Made by a program: the position numbers and the translations under genes
Part shown: positions 55,027 to 63,128 of the stretch, in pieces
How the letters are laid out: the number at the start of each line of letters is the position of its first letter
Position numbering within the stretch: position 1 is the stretch's first letter
The notes under the pieces: model-generated
Databases searched by the model: none
The model's input: the letters and a program-made list of their open reading frames with translations, nothing else
Told to the model about the DNA's origin: nothing
Origin: Sphingobacteriia bacterium RIFOXYC2_FULL_35_18
GTDB lineage: Bacteria > Bacteroidota > Bacteroidia > Chitinophagales > Chitinophagaceae
Direction: 5' to 3'
Assembly (NCBI GenBank): GCA_001829005.1
Contig: MIAG01000001.1
Span: 959,007-1,023,006 of the forward strand
Length of the DNA: 64,000 nt

Positions 55027-55368
55027 ATGAAACAGTTAATCATCATTTGTGCCTTTTTTGTAGCAAACTCTTTATCTGCTCAAACTGGGGAATCAAAATT
55101 GATCAAGTTCTATCTTAAAAATGCAGCATTACTACCAAGGAAAGTAACGCTGATATCTTATAGTCCTGGGGTTACAGGTAATGCTACTTATGGTTATATA
55201 TTATTTCCTGGTATTAAAAAAGCAGTATCCTACTCTGATGGCACAAAGTTGTATTTGGCTACGTCAAAGCAAGTTGGTGTAGTCATGAGTGGCAATCGAA
55301 TTGACAAGGATCAACCTTTTTTAGTGGTGAGTGCGAGCTATGCTAATAAAACATTTAAAGTGAATTAG
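55027..55368 (+). CDS. Small exported protein of unknown function
   Basis: A 113-residue protein with a signal peptide (1-19, ending LSAQ). The mature part is short and beta-rich (KLIKFYLKNAALLPRKVTLI, YGYILFPGIKKAVSYSDGTK). I recognise no family. It follows the barrel receptor by 23 bp on the same strand and is probably co-expressed, so it could be an accessory periplasmic protein of that receptor. Confidence 0.5.
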   Translation: MKQLIIICAFFVANSLSAQTGESKLIKFYLKNAALLPRKVTLISYSPGVTGNATYGYILFPGIKKAVSYSDGTKLYLATSKQVGVVMSGNRIDKDQPFLVVSASYANKTFKVN

Positions 55369-55381
55369 CAGTTGAATGCCA

Positions 55382-55412
55382 TTTGCTTACCGCCTTTATT
55401 AAACTAAGTTTG
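55382..55412 (+). promoter_or_regulatory. Promoter of the M23 peptidase gene
   Basis: TTTG at 55382-55385, a 19-bp spacer and TAAGTTTG at 55405-55412 match both consensus elements exactly, 14 bp before the ATG at 55427. Confidence 0.65.
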
Positions 55413-55426
55413 CAAAAATATTTTGC

Positions 55427-56134
55427 ATGGACTCAAATAGTTTTTATTTCTGGTTAAGTCAACAGCCTCAGCTTGTTATTCAACCCGTAGTGGCTTTTAA
55501 TCCCCAAAGGGAAAAATTATTGGCATTGGATTTTACAGAACAAAATAAAGCTTTAACCATTGAAATTATCGAAGACACCACAAGCTTTTCTGACTACATT
55601 AACCATACACTAAACACTGCAGGTGCACTGTATGGCATCGGCGGGTATAATGAACATAGAACGGTATATGCGCGAAGTAGGGTGTTTGATGGTATTAAAG
55701 ATGAAGACGCAAGATGCATTCATTTAGGAGTAGATATTTGGGGCAAAGCAGGTACAGAAGTGTCTGCGCCTTTAGATGCTACTGTGCATAGTTTCGCATT
55801 TAATGATGCTTATGGTGATTATGGAGCAACCATAATTTTATCACACCAAATTGCTGGAGCCCAGTTTTATAGTTTGTACGGTCATTTGGCTCTAAAAAAT
55901 TTAGAAAATTTAGCAGAAGGAAAGTTCATTCATGCAGGAGAACAGTTTGCTCATTTTGGAGAACCCGCAGAAAATGGGCAGTGGCCCCCTCACTTACATT
56001 TTCAATTGATTTTAAATATGGAGAATAAAAAAGGTGATTATCCAGGGGTTTGTAGTATGGCCGATCGAAATACTTATTTAGAAAATTGTCCAGACCCAGA
56101 TTCTTTATTAGACCTTTTGAAATGGGCTAAGTAG
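55427..56134 (+). CDS. M23-family peptidase without a visible signal peptide
   Basis: A 235-residue LytM-type metallopeptidase. The zinc ligands are recognisable in IHLGVDIWGKAGTEVSAP (HxxxD) and PPHLHFQLI (HLHF). Such enzymes usually cut peptidoglycan cross-links in the periplasm. This one begins MDSNSFYFWLSQQPQLVIQ with no N-terminal hydrophobic signal, and no upstream in-frame extension is evident, because its promoter ends 14 bp before the ATG. It may be cytoplasmic with another role, or exported by an unknown route. It overlaps the convergent NAD(P)-binding gene by 8 bp. Confidence 0.8.
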   Translation: MDSNSFYFWLSQQPQLVIQPVVAFNPQREKLLALDFTEQNKALTIEIIEDTTSFSDYINHTLNTAGALYGIGGYNEHRTVYARSRVFDGIKDEDARCIHLGVDIWGKAGTEVSAPLDATVHSFAFNDAYGDYGATIILSHQIAGAQFYSLYGHLALKNLENLAEGKFIHAGEQFAHFGEPAENGQWPPHLHFQLILNMENKKGDYPGVCSMADRNTYLENCPDPDSLLDLLKWAK

Positions 56135-56798
56135 TGGGTACAAAATTGGGTTGTTCCCATTGTTTAATAATATGGGAAGGGATAATATGAATTCCAGTTT
56201 TTGAATGGGAAGCAAAATACGCCATACTTCTTGCAATTGCTTTTGCATGTACTGGAATATATTTTTTGAATCGACCTTTCATAATAGGAATGGCTTTCAA
56301 TGCGAAAAATATTCCTAGTTCTTCTAGCCATCTAGACTCTTTTCTTGGTCCTAGAATAAATGATGGTTGAAATATATAAATGGAACTGTAATTGAGTTGC
56401 TTTAAGGCTTCTTCTAGTCTGCCCTTGGTTTTATTATAAAATACACTAGACTTTGGATTAGCACCCGCAGCACTTACAACCAAGAAACGTTTGCTGCCTG
56501 CTGATAGTTGTAGTTTGGCAATATGCAAGGGTGCATATAAATCTACTAGTGTAAATGCTTCTCTTGTTTTAACTGTTTTGATAGTTGCTCCTAAACAACA
56601 GTACACATCGTCTGCTTCAGTCCAAGATTCAATCGTTGCAAAATTGATTAATTGTTCTACTAATTTAGGGTGCGATCTGCCCAATGGCCTACGAACATAT
56701 ATAGTCACCTGACTATATAATTCCGATTCTAACAATATTTCTAGCAGATATGATCCAGTTAATCCGCTTGCACCAAGAACTAAAGCTTTTCTTTGCAC
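56127..56798 (-). CDS. NAD(P)-binding Rossmann-fold protein (HTATIP2-like)
   Basis: A 223-residue protein of the atypical short-chain dehydrogenase type. The dinucleotide-binding motif is VLGASGLTGSYLLEILL, followed by VYCCLGATIKTVKT, FLVVSAAGANPKS and the YxxxK in FYNKTKGRLE. The start is GTG at 56798 because an in-frame TAA lies five codons upstream. The reaction is unknown. It has a TATCTTTG promoter element and is divergent from ruvB. Confidence 0.82.
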   Translation of the reverse strand: MQRKALVLGASGLTGSYLLEILLESELYSQVTIYVRRPLGRSHPKLVEQLINFATIESWTEADDVYCCLGATIKTVKTREAFTLVDLYAPLHIAKLQLSAGSKRFLVVSAAGANPKSSVFYNKTKGRLEEALKQLNYSSIYIFQPSFILGPRKESRWLEELGIFFALKAIPIMKGRFKKYIPVHAKAIARSMAYFASHSKTGIHIIPSHIIKQWEQPNFVPTT

Positions 56799-56814
56799 TA
56801 TCCTATAATTTTAC

Positions 56815-56822
56815 CAAAGATA
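56815..56822 (-). promoter_or_regulatory. -7 element of the NAD(P)-binding gene
   Basis: The minus strand reads TATCTTTG, 16 bp upstream of the GTG start at 56798. It faces the ruvB -7 element at 56839-56846, making a compact divergent pair. Confidence 0.45.
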
Positions 56823-56838
56823 AGGACTGCTTTATTTG

Positions 56839-56846
56839 TACTTTTG
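56839..56846 (+). promoter_or_regulatory. -7 element of ruvB
   Basis: TACTTTTG matches TAnnTTTG exactly and ends 7 bp before the ruvB ATG. No clear -33 TTG at the expected distance. Confidence 0.48.
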
Positions 56847-56853
56847 AAGAGTT

Positions 56854-57885
56854 ATGTCAAATAATAATCTGAACAGCGATTTAAATGCATTAAATCCCGC
56901 CGAAAAGGAGTTCGAGAATACCATCAGGCCTCGGGAAATTGATGATTTTTCCGGCCAACCTCAATTAATTGAGAACTTGGTCATATTTATTAAGGCTGCT
57001 AAATTACGAGGTGAGGCTTTAGATCATGTGTTATTTCATGGCCCCCCAGGATTGGGTAAAACCACTTTAAGCAGAATCGTAGCCAATGAATTAGGCGTAA
57101 GCATCAAAGAAACCTCAGGTCCTGTAATAGAGAAGCCAGGTGACTTGGCGGGCTTATTAACCAATTTACAGCCCAATGATGTGCTGTTTATTGATGAAAT
57201 TCATCGTTTAAGTACAGTTGTTGAAGAATATCTCTATTCAGCAATGGAAGATTTTAAAATTGATATTATGATAGATACTGGCCCCAATGCCAGAAGTATT
57301 CAAATCAATTTAAATCCATTTACATTGGTAGGCGCTACAACTCGCAGTGGATTATTAACTGCTCCATTACTATCACGTTTCGGAATCAAGTCTCGTTTAG
57401 AATATTATGGAGCTCCTGTTTTGCAAAAGATTATTGAAAGAAGTGCTGCTATTTTAGGCACTAAAATTACTATTGATGCAGCTGCAGAAATTGCAGGGAG
57501 AAGCCGTGGTACACCTAGAATTGCCAATGGACTTCTGCGCAGAGTAAGAGATTTTGCTCAGGTATTAAATGATGGAAAAATTGATTTAGGTATTACCCAG
57601 CATGGTTTAAAAGCATTGAACGTAGATGCACATGGATTAGATGAAATGGACAATCGAATTTTATCGGCCATCATCAATAAATTTAAAGGAGGTCCAGTTG
57701 GTATAACTACTATTGCAACAGCTGTAGGCGAAGAACCAGGTACCATTGAAGAAGTGTACGAGCCTTTCCTAATTCAAGAAGGATTTTTACAAAGAACCCC
57801 TAGAGGAAGGGAAGCTACTTTGAAAGCTTACAATCACCTAGGGGTGGTAATGAAAAGAGGAGAAACTGGTGAGCTGTTTACCTAA
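56854..57885 (+). CDS. ruvB: Holliday junction branch-migration ATPase RuvB
   Basis: A 343-residue AAA+ motor. Walker A is [10 protein letters not shown] (about residues 64-73), Walker B is [10 protein letters not shown] (about 110-119), sensor 1 is in [15 protein letters not shown], and the arginine finger is in SRFGI. The C-terminal winged helix has [11 protein letters not shown]. It drives branch migration with RuvA; ruvC is separately located at 35304. The stop overlaps the convergent response-regulator gene by 4 bp. Confidence 0.96.
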   Translation: MSNNNLNSDLNALNPAEKEFENTIRPREIDDFSGQPQLIENLVIFIKAAKLRGEALDHVLFHGPPGLGKTTLSRIVANELGVSIKETSGPVIEKPGDLAGLLTNLQPNDVLFIDEIHRLSTVVEEYLYSAMEDFKIDIMIDTGPNARSIQINLNPFTLVGATTRSGLLTAPLLSRFGIKSRLEYYGAPVLQKIIERSAAILGTKITIDAAAEIAGRSRGTPRIANGLLRRVRDFAQVLNDGKIDLGITQHGLKALNVDAHGLDEMDNRILSAIINKFKGGPVGITTIATAVGEEPGTIEEVYEPFLIQEGFLQRTPRGREATLKAYNHLGVVMKRGETGELFT

Positions 57886-58580
57886 GGGGCAACCAGTCTA
57901 AATCCATTTCCATGAATATTGACAATTTCAATATTGGTATCTTCTTTTAAGTACTTGCGTAATTTAGCAATATAAACATCCATGCTACGACCATTAAAAT
58001 AGGTGTCGCTGCCCCAGATTTTTTTCAATGCTCTTTCGCGAGGCAATAAATCATTTTTATGCTCCGCTAACATTTTCAACAACTCATTCTCTTTGGGAGA
58101 AAGGGTTTGCATGGTAGCACCTATTTTTAATTCCCTCAATTTGGGATTAAAATGATAGCCTCCTAAATCAAATTCAATATTGTCGTTGATTTTATTTTCT
58201 TCTTCATTTCTTTTCAAAATGGCTTTGATTTTCATCAACAATACTTCACTGTCGAATGGCTTAGTGATATAATCGTCTGCGCCTAATTTGTATCCTTGAA
58301 TAATATCGTCTTTCATGGTTTTAGCACTCAAGAAAAACAAAGGCACATCAGGATCTATATCCCTGATTTCTTCTGCTAATGTAAATCCATCCATATTGGG
58401 CATCATCACATCTAGTAAACAGATATCAAATTTTTCACGCTGAAATGCGGCTAAACCTAATCTTCCATCTCTTTCTAATGTTACTTCGTATTCATTTAAC
58501 TCTAGGTAGTTTTTAAGTACCATACCCAAGTTGGTATCGTCTTCGCAAAGTAATATTTGGTATTGTTTCTTGTCTTCCAT
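57882..58580 (-). CDS. OmpR-family response regulator
   Basis: A 232-residue two-component regulator. The receiver domain has the phosphoacceptor Asp in [12 protein letters not shown] (D57), the acidic pair near residue 13 and the conserved Lys in DDYITKPF (about 107). The C-terminal winged helix has [12 protein letters not shown] and [15 protein letters not shown]. It resembles RprY of Bacteroides. No histidine kinase is adjacent, so it is an orphan in this window. It lies 77 bp after the peroxidase gene on the same strand and overlaps ruvB by 4 bp. Confidence 0.9.
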   Translation of the reverse strand: MEDKKQYQILLCEDDTNLGMVLKNYLELNEYEVTLERDGRLGLAAFQREKFDICLLDVMMPNMDGFTLAEEIRDIDPDVPLFFLSAKTMKDDIIQGYKLGADDYITKPFDSEVLLMKIKAILKRNEEENKINDNIEFDLGGYHFNPKLRELKIGATMQTLSPKENELLKMLAEHKNDLLPRERALKKIWGSDTYFNGRSMDVYIAKLRKYLKEDTNIEIVNIHGNGFRLVAP

Positions 58581-58657
58581 TTGTAGAATTTTGAGTGAAA
58601 TAACAATAATTTACTATTAATTCCCGAGCAATGGGGTGCAATCTTTTGTTAAATATC

Positions 58658-59590
58658 CTATTGGGCTTTCTTTAGGTATTGCTTATCGGTAAGTGCTTTC
58701 AGAAAATTGACTAAATCTTTTTTCTCATCAACAGTTAATTTGAGTGGGTCCCTTAATGTTGAATCAATATTTATTGGCTTTGGAACAAATTGGTAAGGGT
58801 TGTCGTAATAGTCTACCACTTCTTCTAAAGTCTTAAACATTCCGTTGTGCATATAAGGTGCTGTAACCGCTACATTGCGTAGGCCAGGCGTTTTAAATTT
58901 ACCGAGGTCTTCCTTTTTTTTGGTAATTACAGCACGTCCTTCATCTATTAAATTAACTCCATCAAATAAGCCAATATTTTTAAAATCGTCGTTGGTAAAA
59001 TCGGGTCCGTTATGACAATCAAAACACTTGGTTTTATCGCTTACAAAAAGTTGTCTACCTCTTTCTGCTGATTCAGACATTTCATCTAGGTCAAAAGCAG
59101 ATTCGTCGGTTTCCAGGGTGTTTTGGTAAGCAGCTAAAGCAAGTCCTATGTTTTTGGAGGATGGAAGCTGTTTAAAAATCGAAAGGAACAAGGGTTTATA
59201 TACTTTACTATTGTTCAAGCGTTTTACTGCATCTTGAATGGAAAGGTTCATTTCCACCGGATTTTCAATGGGCATCAACGCTTGTTCTTCTAAACTGGCT
59301 GCCCTTCCATCCCAAAAGAAGGGATCATGACCGCGAAGATTCATCACTGTAGGTGCATTCCTGCTTCCTGGTGTTCCATCTACTCCTAAACTGTTGGCTA
59401 AAGTGTCTGCAAAACCAAAAGCGGGAATATGACAACTAGCGCAACTAATGGTATGGTCTTTTGAAAGGATTGGATCAAAAAAAAGTTTCTTTCCCAATTG
59501 GGCTTTGGTTTTAACAGGGCTGGGTAAATTAAAGCCGCTGCCAAAGGCAATAGCCAGTCCTAATCCCCCTAAAACCCACCACTTTTTCAT
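58658..59590 (-). CDS. Di-haem cytochrome c peroxidase family protein
   Basis: A 310-residue exported protein with an N-terminal membrane or signal segment (4-20) and two c-type haem sites: CASCH (C50, C53, H54) and CFDCH (C189, C192, H193). The sequence resembles bacterial cytochrome c peroxidases (MauG/CcpA type): AQLGKKLFFDPILSKDHTIS, GSRNAPTVMN, FFWDGRA and LRNVAVTAPYMHNG. It would reduce hydrogen peroxide in the periplasm using electrons from small cytochromes. It is transcribed before the response-regulator gene. Confidence 0.9.
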   Translation of the reverse strand: MKKWWVLGGLGLAIAFGSGFNLPSPVKTKAQLGKKLFFDPILSKDHTISCASCHIPAFGFADTLANSLGVDGTPGSRNAPTVMNLRGHDPFFWDGRAASLEEQALMPIENPVEMNLSIQDAVKRLNNSKVYKPLFLSIFKQLPSSKNIGLALAAYQNTLETDESAFDLDEMSESAERGRQLFVSDKTKCFDCHNGPDFTNDDFKNIGLFDGVNLIDEGRAVITKKKEDLGKFKTPGLRNVAVTAPYMHNGMFKTLEEVVDYYDNPYQFVPKPINIDSTLRDPLKLTVDEKKDLVNFLKALTDKQYLKKAQ

Positions 59591-59594
59591 AATG

Positions 59595-59602
59595 CAAAGT
59601 TA
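59595..59602 (-). promoter_or_regulatory. -7 element of the peroxidase gene
   Basis: The minus strand reads TAACTTTG, an exact TAnnTTTG match ending 4 bp before the ATG. No strong -33 element is seen. Confidence 0.45.
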
Positions 59603-59641
59603 CTTAATTTGTGATTTACTATTTTGCAGTAAATCATTTAT

Positions 59642-61216
59642 ATGAGTAATTCACAAGCATTTATCGAAGCCGTACAAAAGGGTTATCAATTTAAAGGGGA
59701 GTACGTGAAAATTGGCTGTGGCATGTTTAATGGAGAAGTGATTAAAGATGCGAGTGTTTTTATTCCACTTAAAACGATGAATAGACATGGATTAATTGCA
59801 GGTGCCACGGGTACAGGTAAAACTAAAACCTTGCAACTAATCAGCGAATGTTTAAGTGATAACAGCGTTCCAGTTTTATTAATGGATATTAAAGGTGATT
59901 TAAGTGGAATTGCTGCAGAAGCTGTTTCCAATGAAAAAATAATTGAGCGGGCAGCTAAATTGGGGATTCAGTGGAAGCCGAATGCTTATCCAGTTGAGTT
60001 ATTGACGTTGACTGGTGGTAACGGGGTAAAATTGCGCGCCACAGTTTCAGAATTCGGTCCTGTTTTATTGAGTAAAATATTGGGCTTGAATGATACACAG
60101 GGTGGACTAGTATCTATCATTTTTAAGTATTGCGATGATCAGGCAATGCCCTTATTAGACTTAAAGGATTTTATAAAAGTGTTGCAATATATTGGGGCTG
60201 AGGGCAAGGTAGAAATCGAGAAATTATATGGAAAAATATCTACTACTTCTACTGGCACCATATTGAGAAAAGTAATTGAATTGCAACAACAAGGCGCAGA
60301 TATTTTCTTTGGCGAAAAAAGTTTTGAAATAGACGATTTAATGCGCATTAGCGATGATGGCAGAGGTATGATTAATATTTTGCGCGTGACCGATATGCAA
60401 GACAAACCCAAATTGTTTTCAACATTTATGTTGCAATTATTGGCTGAATTGTATGCCAGCTGTCCTGAAGAAGGAGACTTAGAAAAGCCAAAGCTGGTAC
60501 TGTTTATAGATGAAGCACATTTGATATTTCAAGAAGCATCTGATGCATTATTACAACAGCTTGAAACAGTCATTAAATTAATTCGATCAAAAGGGGTAGG
60601 AATATTTTTCTGTACACAAAATCCGCAGGATGTACCCGCTTCTATTTTAAGTCAATTAGGACTAAAAGTGCAACATGCATTGCGCGCATTTACTGCTGCT
60701 GATAGAAAAACAATTAAACAAGCTGCTGAAAATTTTCCAGAGTCTGATTTTTATGATGTAGATGAATTATTAACACAATTGGGTATTGGGGAAGCTTTTG
60801 TAACGCTATTAAATGAAAAAGGAATTCCAACTCCATTGATACATACCATGTTGAATCCTCCTCAAAGTAGAATGGATGTATTAACTGAAGCAGAGATAAA
60901 TGCAATTAATGCAAAGAGTAAATTGGTGCCTAAATACAATCAGGTAATTGACAGCGAAAGTGCACATGAAATATTATCGGAAAAATTAGCAGAAGCTCAA
61001 GCAAGAACTGCAGAAAAGGAAGCAACCGCTAAGGAGGCATCGCTTTCCGAAAATGATAATAGACAGGGTAAGCAAAAAGAAGATAGTTTTTTTGATAATC
61101 CTATAGTGAAGCAAGTAGGAAGAACAGCAGCAAGTATTATCACTAGAAGCTTATTAGGTGCTTTGGGTTTAGGGGGAAGATCAAGCTCCAGGTCTAGTTC
61201 TAGAAAACGCTATTGA
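59642..61216 (+). CDS. HerA-like DNA-translocating ATPase (DUF853)
   Basis: A 524-residue P-loop ATPase of the HerA/FtsK superfamily. Walker A is GATGTGKTKT (residues 54-63), Walker B is LVLFIDEAHLIF, and an arginine-containing block follows (TCTQNPQDVPASILSQLG-like). Its close family is DUF853, often annotated as helicase HerA-like; it may act in DNA repair or chromosome handling. No NurA partner is nearby. The C-terminus is a Ser/Arg-rich tail (SRSSSRKRY). It overlaps recQ tail to tail by 7 bp. Confidence 0.82.
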   Translation: MSNSQAFIEAVQKGYQFKGEYVKIGCGMFNGEVIKDASVFIPLKTMNRHGLIAGATGTGKTKTLQLISECLSDNSVPVLLMDIKGDLSGIAAEAVSNEKIIERAAKLGIQWKPNAYPVELLTLTGGNGVKLRATVSEFGPVLLSKILGLNDTQGGLVSIIFKYCDDQAMPLLDLKDFIKVLQYIGAEGKVEIEKLYGKISTTSTGTILRKVIELQQQGADIFFGEKSFEIDDLMRISDDGRGMINILRVTDMQDKPKLFSTFMLQLLAELYASCPEEGDLEKPKLVLFIDEAHLIFQEASDALLQQLETVIKLIRSKGVGIFFCTQNPQDVPASILSQLGLKVQHALRAFTAADRKTIKQAAENFPESDFYDVDELLTQLGIGEAFVTLLNEKGIPTPLIHTMLNPPQSRMDVLTEAEINAINAKSKLVPKYNQVIDSESAHEILSEKLAEAQARTAEKEATAKEASLSENDNRQGKQKEDSFFDNPIVKQVGRTAASIITRSLLGALGLGGRSSSRSSSRKRY

Positions 61217-63123
61217 TTTTTAAATTGCCAAAAGATTCTTTTTTCTTCGGAAATGATAATTTTATTTTCTGATTGTAAAAAATTGAGGACTGTCCAGATT
61301 TTTTTAGGGGAAATATTTTTTATTTCCCTCATTAATACTTCCGTATTGATTCCATTGGATGCGTTGGCCTTTAATAATAATTCTATTTGATTGAAGTCAG
61401 CCTCAGAAATTGCGGTTCTTTTATTGTCTAAGCAATGATCACAAACACCACAAACTACGGTACTATTGTCTCCAAAATATTGGCCTATAAAGTTGCTTCT
61501 ACATGCTTTAGAAAGAGAGGCATATTCAATGATTGTAGTAATTCTTTCTGTGTTTAGTTTTTTTCTTTGTAAATAATGATCTTGGTTAATATGCAAAAAC
61601 TGTGCGGGCGCTCTATTCACTAGGAAATGTATTTGAGGTGTTTCTTTTCTTGGTAAATATTCAATAATTCCATGTGTATGCAATTGTTTTAATTGCATTG
61701 TTATTGTAGGTATATCGCTTCTGCAAATTCTAGCAAGTGTTTGTTCATAAACAGAAATACGGTTATAAAATATTCCTGCATAGGTTCTAAGTAATGCTTT
61801 AATCAAAGGCTCTAATGATGGGTACATGATTTCGAACTGGTCCAAGGTTTCAGTGTCTGTAGAAAAATTAACCTGGGTTGGTAAAAAAATCTGTTCATTA
61901 AATTGAATATGTCCTTCTTGTTCTAAAATTCGAAGCACATTCACCACCAGTAAAGGGTCTAATTTAAAATGAGTGATAAAACTATTGAAATCAAAATCAT
62001 AATAAATGCCTTCCCCATTGCCAACTGCAATTTGTAAGAAGTCTGCAATTGATTGGTACACTTCTTTTATTATTGGAATAGGTGGGAACTTTTTCTCTCC
62101 ATTTTGTATTAATTCAGTTAAGTCTTTTTGTTGCCACAGTAAAACGGCAAATGCTCTTTTTTCGTCTCTGCCAGCCCTACCAGCTTCTTGGTAATAGTTC
62201 TCTAAACAATCTGGAATGTCATGGTGAATTACGGTTCTTACATCTGGCTTATCTATTCCCATGCCAAAGGCATTGGTGCAAACCATCACCCTAGTTTTAT
62301 TTTGAATCCAACTCAATTGTTTTTGCTCCCTAATTAATTGATTTAATCCTGCATGATAAAAGTCTGCACTAATTCCTTGTAATAAAATTGCTTCTGCTAT
62401 TTTTTTGCATTGTTTTCTACTATTGCAATACACAATACTACTTCCAGGAACTTTTTGTAAAATTTCTAGTATTTTATTGATCTTACTTTCCGATTCAAAA
62501 CTACTGTAGGAAATATTCGGCCTTATAAATGGCTGTTTAAAAACACTTGGTTGGAGTAAACCCAATTGTATTTGAATGTCTGCTAACACCAAGGGCGTAG
62601 CGGAGGCTGTTACTGCAATAGTTGGAATAGAAGGAAGCTTTTTTTTTGTTTCTACAATTCTACAATACGATGGTCTAAAGTCGTATCCCCATTGTGAAAT
62701 ACAATGTGCTTCATCTATCACTAAAAGACTAAATGGGATAAGTGATAGGTATTCATTAAACAGCGGGCTTTCTAGCCTTTCTGGGGAACAGTAAATAAAT
62801 TGATAAGCAGATTCACTTGCGTCCAATAAAACTTGTTTTACTTCTTCTTTTTGCATGCCGCTATGTATTGCCACAGCAGCAATCCCTTTCTGTTGTAAGG
62901 CATCTACTTGGTCTTTCATCAAAGCAATCAATGGGCTGATGACTAAACTTACTCCTGGTAAAATAATACCCGGAATTTGATAACAGACCGATTTCCCTCC
63001 ACCTGTTGGTAATAGTGCTATACAGTCTTTTCCCTGCAATACAGACTGAATAATTTCTTCTTGTAAAGGCCTAAAAGCAGTATGCTTCCAATATTGTGCT
63101 AATATCTGTAAGGGCGAAGTCAA
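61210..63123 (-). CDS. recQ: RecQ-family ATP-dependent DNA helicase
   Basis: A 637-residue 3'-5' helicase. Walker A is LLPTGGGKSVCYQ (about residues 36-48), the DEAH box is LLVIDEAHCISQWGYDFRPS, and motif VI is QEAGRAGRDEKRA. The zinc-binding region (CRSNFIGQYFGDN and CGVCDHC) is intact. No HRDC domain is evident at the C-terminus, so it is the short RecQ form. It acts in recombinational repair. It is 5 bp downstream of the P1B-ATPase gene on the same strand and may be co-transcribed with it. Confidence 0.9.
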   Translation of the reverse strand: MTSPLQILAQYWKHTAFRPLQEEIIQSVLQGKDCIALLPTGGGKSVCYQIPGIILPGVSLVISPLIALMKDQVDALQQKGIAAVAIHSGMQKEEVKQVLLDASESAYQFIYCSPERLESPLFNEYLSLIPFSLLVIDEAHCISQWGYDFRPSYCRIVETKKKLPSIPTIAVTASATPLVLADIQIQLGLLQPSVFKQPFIRPNISYSSFESESKINKILEILQKVPGSSIVYCNSRKQCKKIAEAILLQGISADFYHAGLNQLIREQKQLSWIQNKTRVMVCTNAFGMGIDKPDVRTVIHHDIPDCLENYYQEAGRAGRDEKRAFAVLLWQQKDLTELIQNGEKKFPPIPIIKEVYQSIADFLQIAVGNGEGIYYDFDFNSFITHFKLDPLLVVNVLRILEQEGHIQFNEQIFLPTQVNFSTDTETLDQFEIMYPSLEPLIKALLRTYAGIFYNRISVYEQTLARICRSDIPTITMQLKQLHTHGIIEYLPRKETPQIHFLVNRAPAQFLHINQDHYLQRKKLNTERITTIIEYASLSKACRSNFIGQYFGDNSTVVCGVCDHCLDNKRTAISEADFNQIELLLKANASNGINTEVLMREIKNISPKKIWTVLNFLQSENKIIISEEKRIFWQFKNQ

Positions 63124-63128
63124 TTGAT

